The notes beneath the pieces were generated by a model. It saw nothing but the letters and a program-made list of their open reading frames with translations, was not told the origin of the DNA and made no database searches. The position numbers and the translations under genes are program-made. From Kmv42 sp040757455 (GTDB lineage Bacteria; Nitrospirota; Thermodesulfovibrionia; Thermodesulfovibrionales; SM23-35): a DNA stretch of 23,016 nt. This document shows, in pieces, positions 1 through 6,825 of the stretch (positions are counted from its first letter, which is position 1; each line of letters starts with the position of its first letter). The stretch lies in contig JBFLXE010000029.1 in the NCBI GenBank assembly GCA_040757455.1, positions 1 through 23,016 of the forward strand. Direction: 5' to 3'.

Positions 1-76
1 TTCTCATTCAATGGCCTCCTTGTGGAATTGATGAGATATTTTAAGAGAATTTGCGGTAAAAGGGAATTAATATCTA

Positions 77-109
77 CTCACAGAACCTTGATTTTCAAGG
101 GACTGTGAG
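77..109 (+). promoter_or_regulatory. Stem-loop in the mscL leader
   Basis: A clean two-part hairpin lies 40 bases ahead of mscL. Bases 77-83 pair with 103-109 (7 bp), then a 2x2 internal loop (AA opposite GA), then 86-90 pair with 96-100 (5 bp) around an ATTTT loop. A further AATAT/ATATT pairing at 69-73 and 110-114 could lengthen the stem. There is no U-run straight after it, so a terminator for a gene left of the window is less likely than a leader RNA structure or operator. Function is unknown. Confidence 0.4.
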
Positions 110-148
110 ATATTGAACAGGCTTTTTCAATAAGAGGGAGGTGACGAT

Positions 149-613
149 ATGTTCAAGGAATTCAAGGAATTCGCCATACGTGGCAATGTAGTAGATATGG
201 CCGTTGGAATCATTATTGGTGCTGCTTTTGGCACTATTGTAAATTCGCTTGTTTCTGATATCATTATGCCTCCTGTTGGGCTGCTTCTTGGTGACGTTGA
301 TTTCTCTTCATTATTTGTTGTTCTTAAAGAAGGGACGGCTGTAGGGCCATATGCTTCTCCTGATGCTGCAAAGGAGGCTGGTGCAGTTACAATCAACTAC
401 GGCATCTTTATAAATACAGTCATAAGCTTTCTAATAGTTGCTTTTGCAGTATTTGTGCTAATTCGGCAAATCAATAAACTCAAGAGGCAACAAGAAGCTC
501 CTCCTGCTGAACCAATAACAAAAGAGTGTCTTTTCTGTTTCTCCATAATACCGATTAAGGCTACCCGTTGTGGTCATTGTACTTCTGAGTTGAAGGGTAG
601 AATCAGTTCATGA
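149..613 (+). CDS. mscL: Large-conductance mechanosensitive channel MscL with C-terminal zinc ribbon
   Basis: This is an inner-membrane tension-gated channel that releases solutes on hypo-osmotic shock. The N-terminal amphipathic helix (MFKEFKEFAIRGNVVDMAVG) and the first membrane helix (about residues 14-47, with the conserved GAAFGTIVNSLVSDIIMPP segment) are diagnostic. A second membrane helix spans about 83-106 and is followed by a basic stretch. The protein has 154 residues. In place of an ordinary cytoplasmic helical bundle it ends in a Cys4 zinc-ribbon-like module, C127-x2-C130 and C141-x2-C144. The ATG follows a strong Shine-Dalgarno (GGGAGGTGA). The next gene starts 9 bases after the stop, so the two are probably co-transcribed. 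MscL identity is certain. Metal binding by the tail is inferred from the cysteine pattern. Confidence 0.96.
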   Translation: MFKEFKEFAIRGNVVDMAVGIIIGAAFGTIVNSLVSDIIMPPVGLLLGDVDFSSLFVVLKEGTAVGPYASPDAAKEAGAVTINYGIFINTVISFLIVAFAVFVLIRQINKLKRQQEAPPAEPITKECLFCFSIIPIKATRCGHCTSELKGRISS

Positions 614-622
614 GGAGAATCT

Positions 623-1579
623 ATGAAGAACACGTTCTCTATAATTCTATTATTTTCTGTATTGTCAATAACTATTGCTCATGCTGGATTGTTCGACGAC
701 ATTTTGAAAAGCGTGGATGTTGGAACACAAGATAAAGCCCTGGATAGTAGTACCATAGTCTCCGGGCTAAAAGAAGCTCTCTCAATTGGGACAGAGAAGG
801 CAGTAGAAAATGTTTCTCAGATAAACGGTTATTTCGGAAATGAATTCATTAAAATTCTTATGCCCGGAGAAATCCAGAAAGTTGCAGATGTGTTAAGTAA
901 AGTGGGCTACCAGAAACAGGTCGATGATTTTATTCTCAGCATGAATCGGGCCGCAGAAAAGGCAGCACCAAAGGCGTTATCGTTCTTTGTCGATTCAATC
1001 AAAGAAATGACTAGACCTTTGAAATTCCTGGGCCAGCTCACAAGCCGCGGCAATAGGTTTTCGAAGGTCAAGTGTACCACCCAGTTTATTGTCGGAGCAT
1101 CTGACGAGACAGATTCGGAAATCATTGAATACATGTTCGGTCTGTATAATCGTTTGAATTTCAAGCGGGTATATTTCTCGGCTTACCAGAAAGGTCTGGG
1201 GTCTCCGGATATTCCCGGTGAAAAGAACTTGCTGCCCAGTCCGCAAGCATCCTTTATGCGGGAACACCGTCTGTATCAGGTAGATTTTCTTATCCGCAGA
1301 TATGGTTTCACTGAAAAGGACATCATTACCGACAATCGCGGTAATTTGATACTGGACAAGGATCCCAAACAAGTCTGGGCAGACGATCATCCTGAATATT
1401 ATCCCGTCAGAATAAACACATCTGAAAAAGAGGCTTTATTAAAGGTGCCTGGTCTGGGACCAGGTACTGTGAACAGGATACTAAGGATGCGGCGGGAGAG
1501 AAGGATCACCCGTCTCGAAGATTTGGGCATTAAAGGGAAAAGGCTCGAAAAGACAAAGAACTATGTAATTCTTGAATGA
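623..1579 (+). CDS. Chimeric ORF: DUF4197 N-terminus joined to C-terminus of a DNA-repair-type radical SAM protein
   Basis: Two unrelated halves are joined in frame. Residues 1-22 form a signal peptide (hydrophobic core, cut near AHAG). Residues about 23-129 match the DUF4197 family (GLKEALSIGTEKAV, NGYFGNEF, FILSMNRAAEKAAPKA) and stop where DUF4197 proteins normally continue for about 90 more residues. From about residue 131 the sequence changes to the last third of the 'putative DNA modification/repair radical SAM' family: QFIVGASDETDSEI, KRVYFSAYQKG, REHRLYQVDFLIRRYGF, DDHPEYYPVRIN, and a helix-hairpin-helix (LLKVPGLGPGTVNRI). The radical SAM CxxxCxxC core is missing, so this half cannot be catalytic as it stands. 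The junction lies near base 1010. A secreted HhH domain makes little sense, so a deletion fusion or an assembly join is likely. The start has a GGAG ribosome site just after mscL. Confidence 0.85.
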   Translation: MKNTFSIILLFSVLSITIAHAGLFDDILKSVDVGTQDKALDSSTIVSGLKEALSIGTEKAVENVSQINGYFGNEFIKILMPGEIQKVADVLSKVGYQKQVDDFILSMNRAAEKAAPKALSFFVDSIKEMTRPLKFLGQLTSRGNRFSKVKCTTQFIVGASDETDSEIIEYMFGLYNRLNFKRVYFSAYQKGLGSPDIPGEKNLLPSPQASFMREHRLYQVDFLIRRYGFTEKDIITDNRGNLILDKDPKQVWADDHPEYYPVRINTSEKEALLKVPGLGPGTVNRILRMRRERRITRLEDLGIKGKRLEKTKNYVILE

Positions 1580-1611
1580 TAATTATTAATTCTTCATGAC
1601 TGCTATGCCAA

Positions 1612-1974
1612 TCAGGGCATCTTTATTGATATCTCGTAGGTTCCGATCGAAACCTTATCCATTAATCCCTGCGCCCACAGCAGATCCGTCACTTTTAACT
1701 TCGTCTCTTTTGGAACCATGAGGATGAGCTTCGTTCCGAGACCTGCCAGTTTCTTCCACCTTTCTGCCTGCTGTCCCGTGATGCTCGCCTCTGTTTCCAC
1801 TTCCACGATGGCGAGAACCATTCCGTGGTTGCCCAGAATCATATCGGGATAATGACCCTTGAATTCGATCTTTCTCTCCTCCCCTTTGTTGATGCCTATC
1901 TCCTTAAACTCGCTCGAGAGTTTCTTTCTTAAGTGTTCTGTCATCATTTCATGAATAAGGTTCTCATATTTCAT
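1612..1974 (-). CDS. Small PD-(D/E)XK-like protein of unknown function
   Basis: I do not recognise a named family. The 120-residue protein is helical at the N-terminus and then shows YPDMI followed by a hydrophobic strand, AIVEVET, and a helix with QQAERWKKLAG. This order, acidic PD, strand, ExE, then Q/T and a basic helix, is what a minimal PD-(D/E)XK nuclease-like fold looks like. The usual lysine after the second acid is absent (EVET), so activity is uncertain. The ATG follows an AAAGGA site. It is convergent with the chimeric ORF, with only 32 bases between the two stops. It could equally be a restriction-endonuclease-like structural protein. Codon use looks like its neighbours. Confidence 0.72.
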   Translation of the reverse strand: MKYENLIHEMMTEHLRKKLSSEFKEIGINKGEERKIEFKGHYPDMILGNHGMVLAIVEVETEASITGQQAERWKKLAGLGTKLILMVPKETKLKVTDLLWAQGLMDKVSIGTYEISIKMP

Positions 1975-2028
1975 TTCCTTTTACCTCACTAAAAAGCAGG
2001 ACTTCCTGAAATTTTACGAAAAACACAC

Positions 2029-2057
2029 TTGACAACACAAGGATGTTTATCAATAAT
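2029..2057 (+). promoter_or_regulatory. Sigma70-type promoter for the 2078 gene
   Basis: A perfect -35 box TTGACA (2029-2034) is separated by exactly 17 bases from AATAAT (2052-2057, 5 of 6 to consensus). Transcription would start near 2064, giving a very short leader with AAGGAGG at about 2065-2071 and ATG at 2078. Confidence 0.65.
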
Positions 2058-2077
2058 CGAGATTAAGGAGGTTGGCA

Positions 2078-2386
2078 ATGTGGTATGTCTCTATTTTTGA
2101 TGCCAAAGAAAATACATCACAGTCCGATATCAAGAATGAAAGGTCTGAATGGCTGAAAAAAGGGATGGATAAGATCTTCAAGCAAAGATGCAAAACGATA
2201 AAACGATTTGAAGTCCTCGGTAGTTCTCCAATGAAAATCCTGTTCATCATCGAAACAGAGGACCCGACCGCTCTTAATCTGCTGTCGAGACACTTCGGAG
2301 ATGCGTGGAATTCCATCACCTATCCAATCATACAGAGAGAAATAGCTGATGCCCTTGAAGAGGACCACGCTGTTGTGGGCGGCTAA
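2078..2386 (+). CDS. Small alpha/beta (dimeric ferredoxin-like) hypothetical protein
   Basis: The protein has 102 residues. I place the start at ATG 2078 rather than TTG 2072 because AAGGAGG (2065-2071) is correctly spaced for 2078. The layout is strand (MWYVSIFDA), helix, strand (KTIKRFEVLGS), strand (KILFIIETEDP), helix (LNLLSRHFGDAW), then TYPI. This resembles small single-domain families with a dimeric alpha/beta-barrel fold such as DUF3303, but that match is from memory of pattern and is tentative. There is no signal peptide or membrane segment. It is a monocistronic unit with its own good promoter, followed by a repeat element. Confidence 0.75.
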   Translation: MWYVSIFDAKENTSQSDIKNERSEWLKKGMDKIFKQRCKTIKRFEVLGSSPMKILFIIETEDPTALNLLSRHFGDAWNSITYPIIQREIADALEEDHAVVGG

Positions 2387-2450
2387 TAGAAAACCGTAAG
2401 TGGCTTCAAGCCTTTTTATACCTGTGAAGTCCACGAGATGATAATATTCC

Positions 2451-2582
2451 CAAATCCAGCAATAACTTGCCGTAAGAAGCGATTATGTCATGGTGAGCCA
2501 GTCGACCCATCACATTACTGTCACCCTTCGACACGCTCAGGGTGACACAATACAATGGTTTGCATGTTTATCGCTGGATTTG
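2451..2582. repeat. 132-bp MITE-like element with terminal inverted repeats
   Basis: The ends are inverted repeats of 15 bases with one mismatch (2451-2465 and 2568-2582; the outer 10, CAAATCCAGC/GCTGGATTTG, are perfect). In the middle is a strong hairpin: TGTCACCCT (2519-2527) pairs with AGGGTGACA (2539-2547) across an 11-base loop. No ORF lies inside. The end sequence recurs elsewhere: 14 bases at 2447-2460 are found as the exact reverse complement at 19851-19864. It sits between the 2078 gene and the 3' end of the PilZ gene and may act as a transcription end for both. Confidence 0.6.
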
Positions 2583-2595
2583 AGTACTTCTTAAC

Positions 2596-3000
2596 TCATA
2601 GAGTCGCTATTCTTCTGTCGCTGTAAGGCTGCGGCCAGTTAAATGTATCGATGAGCCACACGAGATGTTCCAGGAGAGCCGGCTGACCAACCGTGTTCAG
2701 TTCTTCATTAAAAATGATCCCGATCAGATAGATTTTTCTGAACTTCTTTTGCCAGTCGATCTTGCCCTCCACGAGATCCTCGCAGACTTTTCCGCTCTTA
2801 TCAAGGAAGGAGACTTCAACTTTCACCTTTTTCCCTTTGCCAATAGGCAAAGGAGAATATAACCCCATTCCTGACAATGAGATATTCGCTATAGGCGCTT
2901 CAACAGCGACATCTTCTTTAGGTACAGTCAGAGTTGCGCTGCCAAAAAAATGATATCTGAACCATTTACGGGTATCTTTGATGTTTTTCTTTTTTCTCAT
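2596..3000 (-). CDS. PilZ domain protein (probable c-di-GMP binding)
   Basis: The protein has 134 residues. The PilZ signature is visible: an N-terminal basic RKWFR stretch (RxxxR type), then about 25 residues on ANISLSGMG, matching (D/N)xSxxG. The rest is a run of beta strands (KVKVEVSFLD, IYLIGIIFNEE) and a C-terminal helix. PilZ proteins bind cyclic di-GMP and pass the signal to partners by contact; there is no output domain here. The start lies only 3 bases after the metF stop, so it is the last gene of the long minus-strand run. Its target cannot be read from the sequence. The link to metF may be only positional. Confidence 0.85.
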   Translation of the reverse strand: MRKKKNIKDTRKWFRYHFFGSATLTVPKEDVAVEAPIANISLSGMGLYSPLPIGKGKKVKVEVSFLDKSGKVCEDLVEGKIDWQKKFRKIYLIGIIFNEELNTVGQPALLEHLVWLIDTFNWPQPYSDRRIATL

Positions 3001-3003
3001 AAT

Positions 3004-3885
3004 CTAAAGCAATCCGGCTCGTTCCATAATAACCGGAACCCTGTCTTCCATGCCTATGGCCATGATGTGCACACCGTCGCAGATATGTTCTTCCTTTAAC
3101 TGTTTTATATGTCTTGCTGCAATTGTCAGGCCAGTGTCGAGAGCTTTCTCTTTACCAGCTGCCTTCAGCTCATCGATAAGTTCTTGTGGCACTCTGATTC
3201 CGGGTACGTTTTTATTCATGAAGCTTGCCATTCCGGCAGATTTCAGGACTACAATCCCTGCAAGTATCTTAACGGGGAATTGTCTCGCATATTTCATAAA
3301 ATTCTTAAATTTTTCTATGTCATAAATAGCCTGGGTCTGAAAAAATTTTGCCCCCGCCCCCACCTTTTTCTCGAACTTTACGAGCTGCGGTTCCAGGGGG
3401 GTTGCCTCAGGCGTCACCACGGCGCCTTGAAAGAAATCCGTTGAGCCCCTGAGGTCATTTCCAGCCATGTCCTTGCCATTGTTCAGCCCATCGACAATGC
3501 CGAGCAACTGCACGGATTCAACATCAAAAACAGGTTTTGCGTCCCTGTGATCCCCTGCGGATACATAGTCTCCGGTCATGCACAATACGTTCCGCATGCC
3601 CAGTATGTGCGCTCCCAGCAAATCCGACTGGAGCCCTATCCTATTTCTGTCCCGGCATGTCATTTGCAAAATGGGCTCCAGACCATGATCGAGCACGACC
3701 TTACAAACTGCCATCGAGCAAATTCTCATGACTGCTGCCTGGTTATCTGTAACATTGGCCGCATGAATTTTCCCTCTCAGCAGTTCGATATGGTGCACCA
3801 TCTCCACAATGTCTGTTCCCTTCGGAGGTCCTATCTCCGCGGTGACAACGAATTCGCCTGAACCGATGATATCTCGGAATGCCAT
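3004..3885 (-). CDS. metF: Methylenetetrahydrofolate reductase, MetF type
   Basis: It reduces 5,10-methylene-THF to 5-methyl-THF using bound FAD. The protein has 293 residues, a standard TIM-barrel MetF length. Visible features are VVTAEIGPPKG near the N-terminus (containing the catalytic-type Glu), ANVTDNQAA, ILQMTCRDRNR and LCMTGDY, which belong to the folate/FAD pocket. The ATG has AGGAGGA just upstream and begins 12 bases after the purD stop. The presence of metV in the same run argues for the acetogen/WLP form, in which MetF and MetV make a complex and electrons do not come simply from NADH. Here metF and metV are separated by purD and the DUF2520 gene, although the two subunits are commonly adjacent. 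Confidence 0.93.
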   Translation of the reverse strand: MAFRDIIGSGEFVVTAEIGPPKGTDIVEMVHHIELLRGKIHAANVTDNQAAVMRICSMAVCKVVLDHGLEPILQMTCRDRNRIGLQSDLLGAHILGMRNVLCMTGDYVSAGDHRDAKPVFDVESVQLLGIVDGLNNGKDMAGNDLRGSTDFFQGAVVTPEATPLEPQLVKFEKKVGAGAKFFQTQAIYDIEKFKNFMKYARQFPVKILAGIVVLKSAGMASFMNKNVPGIRVPQELIDELKAAGKEKALDTGLTIAARHIKQLKEEHICDGVHIMAIGMEDRVPVIMERAGLL

Positions 3886-3897
3886 TTCCTCCTCCTT

Positions 3898-5199
3898 TTA
3901 TTCCCTTCCGATATCTGTCCTGTACCTAATTCCCTCAAAACGGACCTTTTCTATGTTCCTGTAAGCAATAGAGCGGGCTTCCTGAAGTGTCCCTCCTTTG
4001 CCCACTACATGGAGAACTCTACCGCCATCAGTAACAAGCCCCTTCTTTTCAGAACGGTTCACACCTGCAAAAAATATTTTGCAATCACTGTCACTAATCT
4101 CTTCGATCCCGGAAATAGAATAACCTTTCCCGTAGCGAGAGGGATAACCCGGATACCAGCCCTTACTCTTTCCGTTCTTAATCTGACGGGTTCTTCCTAT
4201 CGCGGCAACAACGTCGCAGTAATAATCATGACTCCATTCCACCCGTCTTTCACTCAGAACTCCATTGATTATCTGGAAACTAATGTCACTCATTGGCGTC
4301 TTTAGCCGCGGAAGTATTACCTCAGCCTCTGGATCTCCGAGGCGCACATTCGCTTCCAGGAGGTGAGGAGTCTCGTCAACCAGCATTAATCCCAGATAAA
4401 GTATTCCCTTGTATTGAATACCTTCTTTTTTTCTAAATCCTTCTATGATGGGAATTGCAACTTTTTCGCACACAAGCCTCGTGAGTTTTTCACCTTCAAG
4501 ACGATGAGGAGAATACGCACCCATACCTCCAGTATTGGGTCCTTCGTCATTATCAAAAGCCCTCTTATAATCCTGAGCAACAGGCATAGGGGCAACCCTT
4601 TCTCCGTCAGTGAAAACGAAAAAAGAAATTTCAGTGCCATATAACCTTTTTTCTATCACGACTTTCTGTCCTGCGTCGCCGAAGACTTTTTCTATCATCA
4701 ATCTGTTAATGGCATCGAAGGCTTCCTGCGTGTCCGAACACACAATTGATCCTTTGCCTTGCGCCAGGCCGTCAGCCTTAACGACCACCGGATATTTAAC
4801 ATATTCGATATAATCCCTGGCTTCTTGAGGGCTATCAAAGACCTCAAAATCAGCGACAGGAACTCCTACCTCCCTGCACAATATTTTGGTATATGCCTTG
4901 CTCCCTTCGAGAATACTCGCTTTCTGCACTGGACCGACAACCGCAAATCCTTCCTTGAGGAAAAGATCAACAATTCCACTTGTGAGAGGGCTTTCGGGAC
5001 CAACGAAGACAAGATCGACCCCTTCTCTCTTTGCCAGATCCAGTATTTCCTCATTTCTGCGGGCATTTTCGCATCTAAATTCCATAGCTATCCCGGCATT
5101 GCCTGGTGCACAGATTACCTCCTTCACATTCGGGTCTCTACTGAATTGCCATGCTATCGCATGACCTCGACCACCGCTGTCGACTACCAGGACTTTCAC
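3898..5199 (-). CDS. purD: Phosphoribosylamine-glycine ligase (GAR synthetase)
   Basis: It joins glycine to phosphoribosylamine with ATP in step 2 of purine synthesis, in the cytoplasm. At 433 residues it is full length. The N-terminal Rossmann part begins KVLVVDSGGRGHAIAW (most PurD have GGREHA; here it is GGRGHA). The ATP-grasp part shows VVVKADGLAQGKGSIV, EGPNTGGMGAYSP and EANVRLGDPEAEVILPRL; the usual ending of that last motif is DPETQ, so this copy is slightly divergent. The start is GTG at 5199-5197. It overlaps the upstream DUF2520 stop by one base (TAGTG), so the two are translationally coupled. The next purine steps use formyl-THF, which fits placement in a folate operon. Confidence 0.95.
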   Translation of the reverse strand: MKVLVVDSGGRGHAIAWQFSRDPNVKEVICAPGNAGIAMEFRCENARRNEEILDLAKREGVDLVFVGPESPLTSGIVDLFLKEGFAVVGPVQKASILEGSKAYTKILCREVGVPVADFEVFDSPQEARDYIEYVKYPVVVKADGLAQGKGSIVCSDTQEAFDAINRLMIEKVFGDAGQKVVIEKRLYGTEISFFVFTDGERVAPMPVAQDYKRAFDNDEGPNTGGMGAYSPHRLEGEKLTRLVCEKVAIPIIEGFRKKEGIQYKGILYLGLMLVDETPHLLEANVRLGDPEAEVILPRLKTPMSDISFQIINGVLSERRVEWSHDYYCDVVAAIGRTRQIKNGKSKGWYPGYPSRYGKGYSISGIEEISDSDCKIFFAGVNRSEKKGLVTDGGRVLHVVGKGGTLQEARSIAYRNIEKVRFEGIRYRTDIGRE

Positions 5200-6095
5200 T
5201 ATAAGCTTGGACCTTCCTGGTATTTATGGAACAGCGTCATGATCTTTTCAGCAGAGTCCCTCTTAAGAGTCCCTTTCTCAAGGGCCAATTTGACTGTGTA
5301 TCTGCCGAGTTCTGAATAGAGTTCGAGGAGATGAGGCATCTCCGCTGATATCGCCTTCAGATGATTTTCGACGACCTCCGAATCTCCTCTTGATATGGGT
5401 CCGGTCAATGCAAGCGGAATATTGAGGCTCTCCACATTTTTCACGGTACCCTTAATAAGAGGCATAAGAGCGTGCAGAGAAACAGTCCTTTCTATCCCGG
5501 CTGCTTCAAAAAGTTCCAGTCCAAATCCCAACGTCGCTACCAGAAAGTTTGAGGCCACTGAGGCGCCTGCATGGTAAAGCGGCTTTTTTTCACTATCCAG
5601 AGTTATTTCTTTTCCTTTCAGGGCCTTAACCATCTCGCGAGCAACGAGAACCGCCTTTTCGTCGCCTTCTATACAGAAGTATGAACCCGGAATGTTATTT
5701 ACAGCTTCTCTAACATCTGCGAGACTCTGCAGTGGATGCAGCGAGCCTATGCTCGCTCCCGCCTTTCTTGCAGCATGCAAAATTTCTGACGGGAGCGCGC
5801 CGCTGGCATGGAATACAATCGCCCCCGGATTGATTCCCCCCTCGAGAGCCAGCTTATTACACGTGTCTTCAATAAAATCATCCGGGGTAGTGATAAAGAT
5901 GATATTAGCCTTTTTTGAGGTAGCTATGAGATCTGTTGAGGCTTCTCCTTCACCTATGAACGTCCTGGCCCTATCAGCAGATTTCAGTGTACGGCTGGCT
6001 ATGCCAACCACAGGATACCCACTCTGCTTCAACAGGTATCCTATTGCGGTACCGACGACTCCCGCTCCTATGATCGCAATTCTCTGATTGTCCAC
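5199..6095 (-). CDS. Rossmann-fold and DUF2520 protein (putative NADP-dependent dehydrogenase)
   Basis: The N-terminus has a dinucleotide-binding strand-turn-helix, IAIIGAGVVGTAIGYLLKQSGY (GxGxxG), followed by IIFITTPDDFI, as in F420/NADP oxidoreductase and 6-phosphogluconate-dehydrogenase-like proteins. The centre reads FHASGALPSEIL and GSLHPLQSLAD, typical of the DUF2520 family. The C-terminal half is helical, with VASNFLVATLGFGLELFEAAGI and LTGPISRGD. The physiological substrate of this family is not established to my knowledge; ketopantoate-reductase-like or related activity is often guessed. The start is GTG (6095-6093), 18 bases after metV. It overlaps purD by one base. Confidence 0.85.
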   Translation of the reverse strand: MDNQRIAIIGAGVVGTAIGYLLKQSGYPVVGIASRTLKSADRARTFIGEGEASTDLIATSKKANIIFITTPDDFIEDTCNKLALEGGINPGAIVFHASGALPSEILHAARKAGASIGSLHPLQSLADVREAVNNIPGSYFCIEGDEKAVLVAREMVKALKGKEITLDSEKKPLYHAGASVASNFLVATLGFGLELFEAAGIERTVSLHALMPLIKGTVKNVESLNIPLALTGPISRGDSEVVENHLKAISAEMPHLLELYSELGRYTVKLALEKGTLKRDSAEKIMTLFHKYQEGPSL

Positions 6096-6113
6096 AGTCT
6101 GACAGGTCTGCCG

Positions 6114-6785
6114 CTATTTGGCTTGCTCCTCTCCGTGGGCCTTATAAACGCCGGGTCTCTGGGTCTTCGACCAGTCTTTTGCTTTGACCGCTTTCTTTAA
6201 ATCATCAAGTTTACCCAGCTCTTTCATACGCTCATAAATCATAACCCAGGCACACGGTATATCGGAACTCACCTCACATCTCCCGTTTTTTGTACCACCG
6301 CAGGGTCCGTTCAACAGACCCTTCGGGCACCTCGCCAGGGGACAGATCCCGCCTGTTAGTGACAGGATACAGTCGCCGCAGGCCGCGCACATCTCAGCAA
6401 ATACGCCTTCACTGTCAGAAGCGCCTATAAATTTCGTATTCATGGCCGGCAGAACCAACATAGGTCTCAGTCTTTCTACAATCTCCTGGACCCCGGCTCC
6501 ACACCCCATGGAAAGGATCGCTTCATATTGCGAGGCCTCGTCTTTCAACTGCTCAACAAATCTCGGCTCACATTGCCTGCCCACTGTGCGCTCCCCGATC
6601 AAAATTTCATCATCATCTTCCGTTCTCTTTGCTGCCCTCAGAGCCGTTGCGAGTAATTCGACTTGTTTCTTTCCACCACTCAGACACACCGCCATACACG
6701 TGCCGCATCCTACAATCAAGACTTTCTTAAAATTCTTGAGCATTTCTTTTATCTCTACAAAGGGTTTAATCTCTGCTACAACCAT
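6114..6785 (-). CDS. metV: MetV, methylene-THF reductase partner subunit (MTHFR_C family)
   Basis: This zinc/iron-sulfur-type subunit forms a complex with MetF in acetogens and other Wood-Ljungdahl organisms and is needed for methylene-THF reduction there. The protein has 223 residues. The N-terminal region has VLIVGCGTCMAVCLSGG (C27, C30, C34). A second cysteine-rich stretch has EMCAACGDCILSLTGGICPL, then ARCPKGLLNGPCGG, the hallmark of the MTHFR C-terminal family. The ATG follows AGAAGGTGAG. It lies 40 bases after the GltD/MvhD-like fusion gene, which is the natural candidate for bringing electrons to it; that pairing is an inference from order. There is no membrane segment. Confidence 0.9.
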   Translation of the reverse strand: MVVAEIKPFVEIKEMLKNFKKVLIVGCGTCMAVCLSGGKKQVELLATALRAAKRTEDDDEILIGERTVGRQCEPRFVEQLKDEASQYEAILSMGCGAGVQEIVERLRPMLVLPAMNTKFIGASDSEGVFAEMCAACGDCILSLTGGICPLARCPKGLLNGPCGGTKNGRCEVSSDIPCAWVMIYERMKELGKLDDLKKAVKAKDWSKTQRPGVYKAHGEEQAK

Positions 6786-6825
6786 TTTAACTCACCTTCT
6801 TATACAATTTTTTTTTAAATTATCT

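Noticed and set aside
4759..5319. 186-codon plus-strand ORF across purD and DUF2520
   Set aside because: It is antisense to two clearly coding genes and shows no family resemblance.
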